The notes under the pieces were generated by a model, which was not told the origin of the DNA, did not search any database, and saw nothing but the letters and a program-made list of their open reading frames with translations. Positions 61,302 to 64,000 of a stretch of DNA of 64,000 nt are shown here, piece by piece. A program made the position numbers and the translations under genes. Origin of the DNA: Lentisphaeria bacterium (lineage in GTDB: Bacteria; Verrucomicrobiota; Lentisphaeria; Victivallales; Victivallaceae); NCBI GenBank assembly GCA_022009855.1, contig CP091727.1, forward strand, positions 2,480,001 to 2,544,000, written 5' to 3'. Positions within the stretch are counted from its first letter, which is position 1. Each line of letters begins with the position of its first letter.

Positions 61302-63418
61302 ATGATGAAGTTATTGAATCTCTGGTGCGGTCTCCTTGCTGCTGCGGCGATCACCGTCGGCGCGGAGGAGCTGCCCTTCAAAGCGGACAACGTCTCCGCC
61401 AAAGGTTCCGGCAGATTTGCCGTAAACGGTCGGGAGATCCATCTTAAGATCGACGACCCGCGTGGAACCTCCGGGGTGCGGATCTCCCCGCCCGGCAAGA
61501 GCGGCGTCTGGGATATGTCCAACTACAAGGTGCTCGCCGCCGACATTGAAAACCTTTCAAGGACCGCCAGATGCGGCTGGTGATGTTCATCTCCAACGGC
61601 TCCTGGCCGAATAAGGACTTCAAGGAGAGCTACGTCGGCATCGCGCTGAATCCGGGCGAGAAACGGACGCTGCGGATGGAACTGCCGCACGCGAAGCGCT
61701 TCAGCTTCCCCAAAGGGGTGCCGGCGCCGGCCGCCATCGACACCACGAAGGTGAAGGCGATCGAATTCTATATGCAGTGGCCCTTTGAGCCGAAGAAGCC
61801 CGGGCTTGTTGACTGCCGGATCTCCAACCTTCGTCTGGAGGAACCCGGCGCGGTGAAGGCGACGCCGGAACCGTTCTTCCCCTTCATTGACCGGTATGGA
61901 CAGTATGTTCACGGTGAGTGGCCTGCCAAGATCCATACCGACTCCGACCTGATCCGGCTCCGCAAGGAGGAGGAGAAGGTGCTGGCTGCTTCAAAACGGC
62001 CGGCCGAGTGGAACCGCTTCGGCGGCTGGAAGAACGGTCCGCAGCTGGAGGCGACCGGCAACTTCCGGGTTGCCAAGTATGACGGAAAATGGTGGATGGT
62101 CGATCCGGAAGGGCGGCTTTTCTTCTCCCACGGCATGGATGTGCTGACCGTCTCCGGCAATGCGATCCGCTGCACCGGGCGTCCTGAGTGGTTCGCTTTC
62201 CCGGTCGGCAAGGAGAAGGAGATCGCCTTCAACCGGCGCAACCTCCAGATCAAATACGGCAAGCAGGATTACGAACCGGATTTCTTCCAAACCGTCAGCC
62301 GCCGGCTGGAGCATTGGGGATTCAATTCGATCGGCGACTGGGGCGATTTCCGCCTGATCGCGCTCGGCGAGACCCCCTACACCATGCAGCTCACCGACTA
62401 CGACTGGAAGATGCCGCGGATCGGCAAGAGCAATCTCAAGTTCTATGATGTCTACGATCCCCGTTATGTCGCGAAGATGCGGACGCTGATTCCCGATCTG
62501 GCGGAGAAGCATCCTGAAGTGCTGCAGTCGCTCACCGACCCGATGTGCATCGGCTATTTCATCGACAACGAGCTCAACTTCGGGAACCGCAAACCGCTGG
62601 AGCTGATTCGCGCGGTGCTCGGCAGCCCGGAGAAGCAGTGCATCAAGCGTGAGTTCATCGGAGACCTGAAACGCAAGTACCATACGGTCCACAAGCTCAA
62701 CAAGGCCTGGAACACCAGCTATGCCAGCTGGAGCGCGATGCAGCGGAGCACCGAGGTGCCCGAAAAGCAGACCGAGGCGTACCGTGCCGACGGCAAGGCG
62801 TTTCTGGAGAAGACGATCGACCGCTATTTCGCAATCTGCCGCGATTCGATCAAATCGGTGGCGCCGCATCGGCTCTACCTCGGCTGCCGCTTCATCAGCA
62901 CCGACAGCGTGATTCCGGAGCTTTCGGCGGCGTCGAAGAAGTACTGCGACGTGCTGACGGTCAACATCTACGCGCACTCTCCGGCCAACATCGGCGCCGA
63001 GACCTTCCCGGATATGCCGGTTCTGATCGGCGAGTTCCACTTCGGTGTGCTCGATCGCGGAATGTATTCGCCGGGACTCTGCCCGGTCGGCGTGGATCAG
63101 AACGATCGCGCGATCGCTTATACCCGGTTTCTGCAGGGGGCGCTGCTCCATCCGCAGATTGTCGGAGCGCACTGGTTCCAGTACCGGGACCAGCCGCTGA
63201 CTGGCCGCGGCGACGGGGAGCGCTATCAGATCGGCTTTGTCGATGTCGCCGATACCCCCTATCCGGAAATCTGCCGCGCTTCGCGCGAAGTCGGCGAGAA
63301 CATGTACCAGTACCGGTTGAACGGAAAGCCGCAGAACAGCATGCGCAGCGAAGCGGCTGCTCCGGAAAAAGCGGAAAAGGTCGTTCCCGCAAAGGATGGG
63401 ACTCCCTTGAAGAGGTGA
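61302..63418 (+). CDS. Secreted GH50-like glycoside hydrolase (beta-agarase family), one frameshift
   Basis: About 705 residues. It starts at ATG 61302 or 61305 after GTGAGGAT, with signal peptide MMKLLNLWCGLLAAAAITVG. The N-terminal beta domain (61360-61850) is CBM-like. The frame shifts near 61555. The catalytic barrel has YDGKWWMVDPEGRLFFSHGM, MCIGYFIDNELNFGNRKPLE (probable acid/base Glu), PVLIGEFHFGVLDRGMYSPG (probable nucleophile Glu) and IVGAHWFQYRDQPLTGRGDG then ERYQIGFVDVADTPYPEICR, all typical of GH50. Agarose may not be the real substrate; a related beta-galactan is possible. The end is a low-complexity Ala/Lys/Glu tail. Confidence 0.75.
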
Positions 63419-63439
63419 GAGTTCCGCACTTCGGTTTGC

Positions 63440-63482
63440 AAGCTCCCCCCGACCGTCGGCATGGCGGTCGGGGAGCTTTTTG
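63440..63482 (+). terminator. Rho-independent terminator after the GH50-like gene
   Basis: AAGCTCCCC-CCGACCG and CGGTCGGGGAGCTT form a stem of about 14 bases around TCGGCATGG, followed by TTTTT. It begins 21 bases after the stop at 63418. Confidence 0.85.
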
Positions 63483-63533
63483 CGTTCCGGCGGGCGGAGC
63501 GTGGGAATCTCCGCCGGAGAGCGGAAAAACGGT

Positions 63534-63562
63534 TTGTTTTTTCAGGCATTCCGTGATATAAT
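63534..63562 (+). promoter_or_regulatory. Probable promoter of the GT9-like gene
   Basis: TTGTTT (63534-63539) and TATAAT (63557-63562) are 17 bases apart, predicting transcription near 63570. The -10 is perfect and the -35 weak. The next gene starts at 63684, leaving a leader of about 115 bases. Confidence 0.5.
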
Positions 63563-63683
63563 AAGAGAAATATTTTAACCAGATGCGCGTGTGGAATGTC
63601 GGACGGCCGGCTTGAGAAGACCCGGACGGTCGGAGTCCGGCGGGAGTTCCGTTCCGGTCCGTTTCCGACGCAGAGAGTGACAG

Positions 63684-64000
63684 ATGCATACGGAATGGCT
63701 GCTTCGGATCGACCGTCGGCTCGGCGGACTGCTTCTGCTGTTCTGCCGGCGGTGGCGTCGGCGGACACTGCCGACTGCGGTCCGGACGATTCTGGTTTTC
63801 AAATTCATGGGAGGCGGCTCGATCACCGTCGCCGGTCCGCTGCTGCTGGCGCTGCGCCGGCGGCATCCCGGAGCGCGGCTGGTGCTGGTCTGCACGTCGC
63901 AGGTGGCGCCACACGCGGAACTGCTCGGGCTGTTCGATCGGATCGAAGCTGTTGAAGACCGCGGAGTGTTTCGTCTGGCGCTTTCCCTGGCCTCCATCCT
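63684..64000 (+). CDS. Glycosyltransferase family 9-like (heptosyltransferase type), N-terminal part
   Basis: Open frame from ATG 63684 to the right edge, 105 codons, no stop. MHTEWLLRIDRRLGGLLLLF is followed by a basic segment (RRWRRRTLP) and then TILVFKFMGGGSITVAGPLL, where GT9 enzymes have K-x-x-x-G-D-x-x-x-x-T-P; here the Asp is replaced by Ser/Ile. ALRRRHPGARLVLVCTSQVA and LLGLFDRIEAV complete the first Rossmann half. Possibly adds a sugar in LPS-core or exopolysaccharide synthesis. Partial, so the family call is tentative. Confidence 0.6.
   Translation, partial: MHTEWLLRIDRRLGGLLLLFCRRWRRRTLPTAVRTILVFKFMGGGSITVAGPLLLALRRRHPGARLVLVCTSQVAPHAELLGLFDRIEAVEDRGVFRLALSLASI

Noticed and set aside
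1..64000. Insertion sequences, transposases, tRNA or rRNA genes
   Set aside because: I saw no transposase motifs, terminal inverted repeats with target duplications, or tRNA/rRNA-like sequence; a dedicated scan would be needed to exclude degenerate ones.

Overview
The window looks like chromosome from a high-G+C, Gram-negative bacterium of the Lentisphaerae/Victivallis type (PVC group). The reasons are LPS genes (LptD-like barrel, HldD, a GT9-type transferase), several large secreted polysaccharide-degrading enzymes each with its own LacI/GntR regulator, and four prepilin-like DUF1559 ('H-X9-DG') proteins, which are abundant in that group. Taxonomy is inferred from gene content only. Most genes of any length carry one or more reading-frame breaks, often at A5-A8 or G4-G5 runs, including housekeeping genes (priA, rsmB, lptD, recX). 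I read these mainly as consensus errors and annotate each gene across its breaks.

Layout. 1-10.6 kb: end of coaE, a Nudix hydrolase, a PlsC-type acyltransferase, a zinc-type dehydrogenase, lptD, hldD, rsmB, then three unrecognised genes. 10.7-17.2 kb: a LacI-type regulator with a promoter bracketed by two identical palindromes, a DUF1559 pseudopilin-like gene and a very large secreted protein. 17.3-22.1 kb (minus): GntR regulator plus two tandem GH129/GH101-like glycosidases. 22.4-28.2 kb (minus): DUF1846 - CE15-like esterase - uxaB - uxaA, a uronate-use operon with a clear promoter.

28.7-34.1 kb: a type V-B CRISPR-Cas locus. It has a cas12b-like effector with the three RuvC motifs, about 45 codons of cas4 joined directly to cas2 (the rest of cas4 and all of cas1 are missing), a structured candidate tracrRNA/leader region, and an array of 12 repeats and 11 spacers whose degenerate repeats lie at the cas-distal end. 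As written, the locus could interfere but could not acquire spacers.

34.2-46.1 kb: AlkA-like glycosylase, a peptide-binding lipoprotein/SBP next to rhamnulokinase, DAHP synthase, a GntR/LacI-like repressor, an alpha/beta hydrolase, an SGNH hydrolase with its GDSL block at the C-terminus (apparent circular permutation), hslO and priA. 46.2-51.2 kb (minus): a second large secreted protein, paralogous to the one at 12.5-17.2 kb, followed by its own DUF1559 gene. 51.6-57.9 kb: an MFS transporter and an ABC exporter-like cluster with two unusual accessory proteins. 58-64 kb: recX, a second LacI-type regulator with promoter and palindrome, two DUF1559 genes, a GH50-like secreted glycosidase, and the start of a GT9-like glycosyltransferase.

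The recurring theme is a module made of a regulator, a pseudopilin-like protein and a large secreted enzyme, seen in whole or part three times. That module and the reduced V-B CRISPR locus are the most interesting content.
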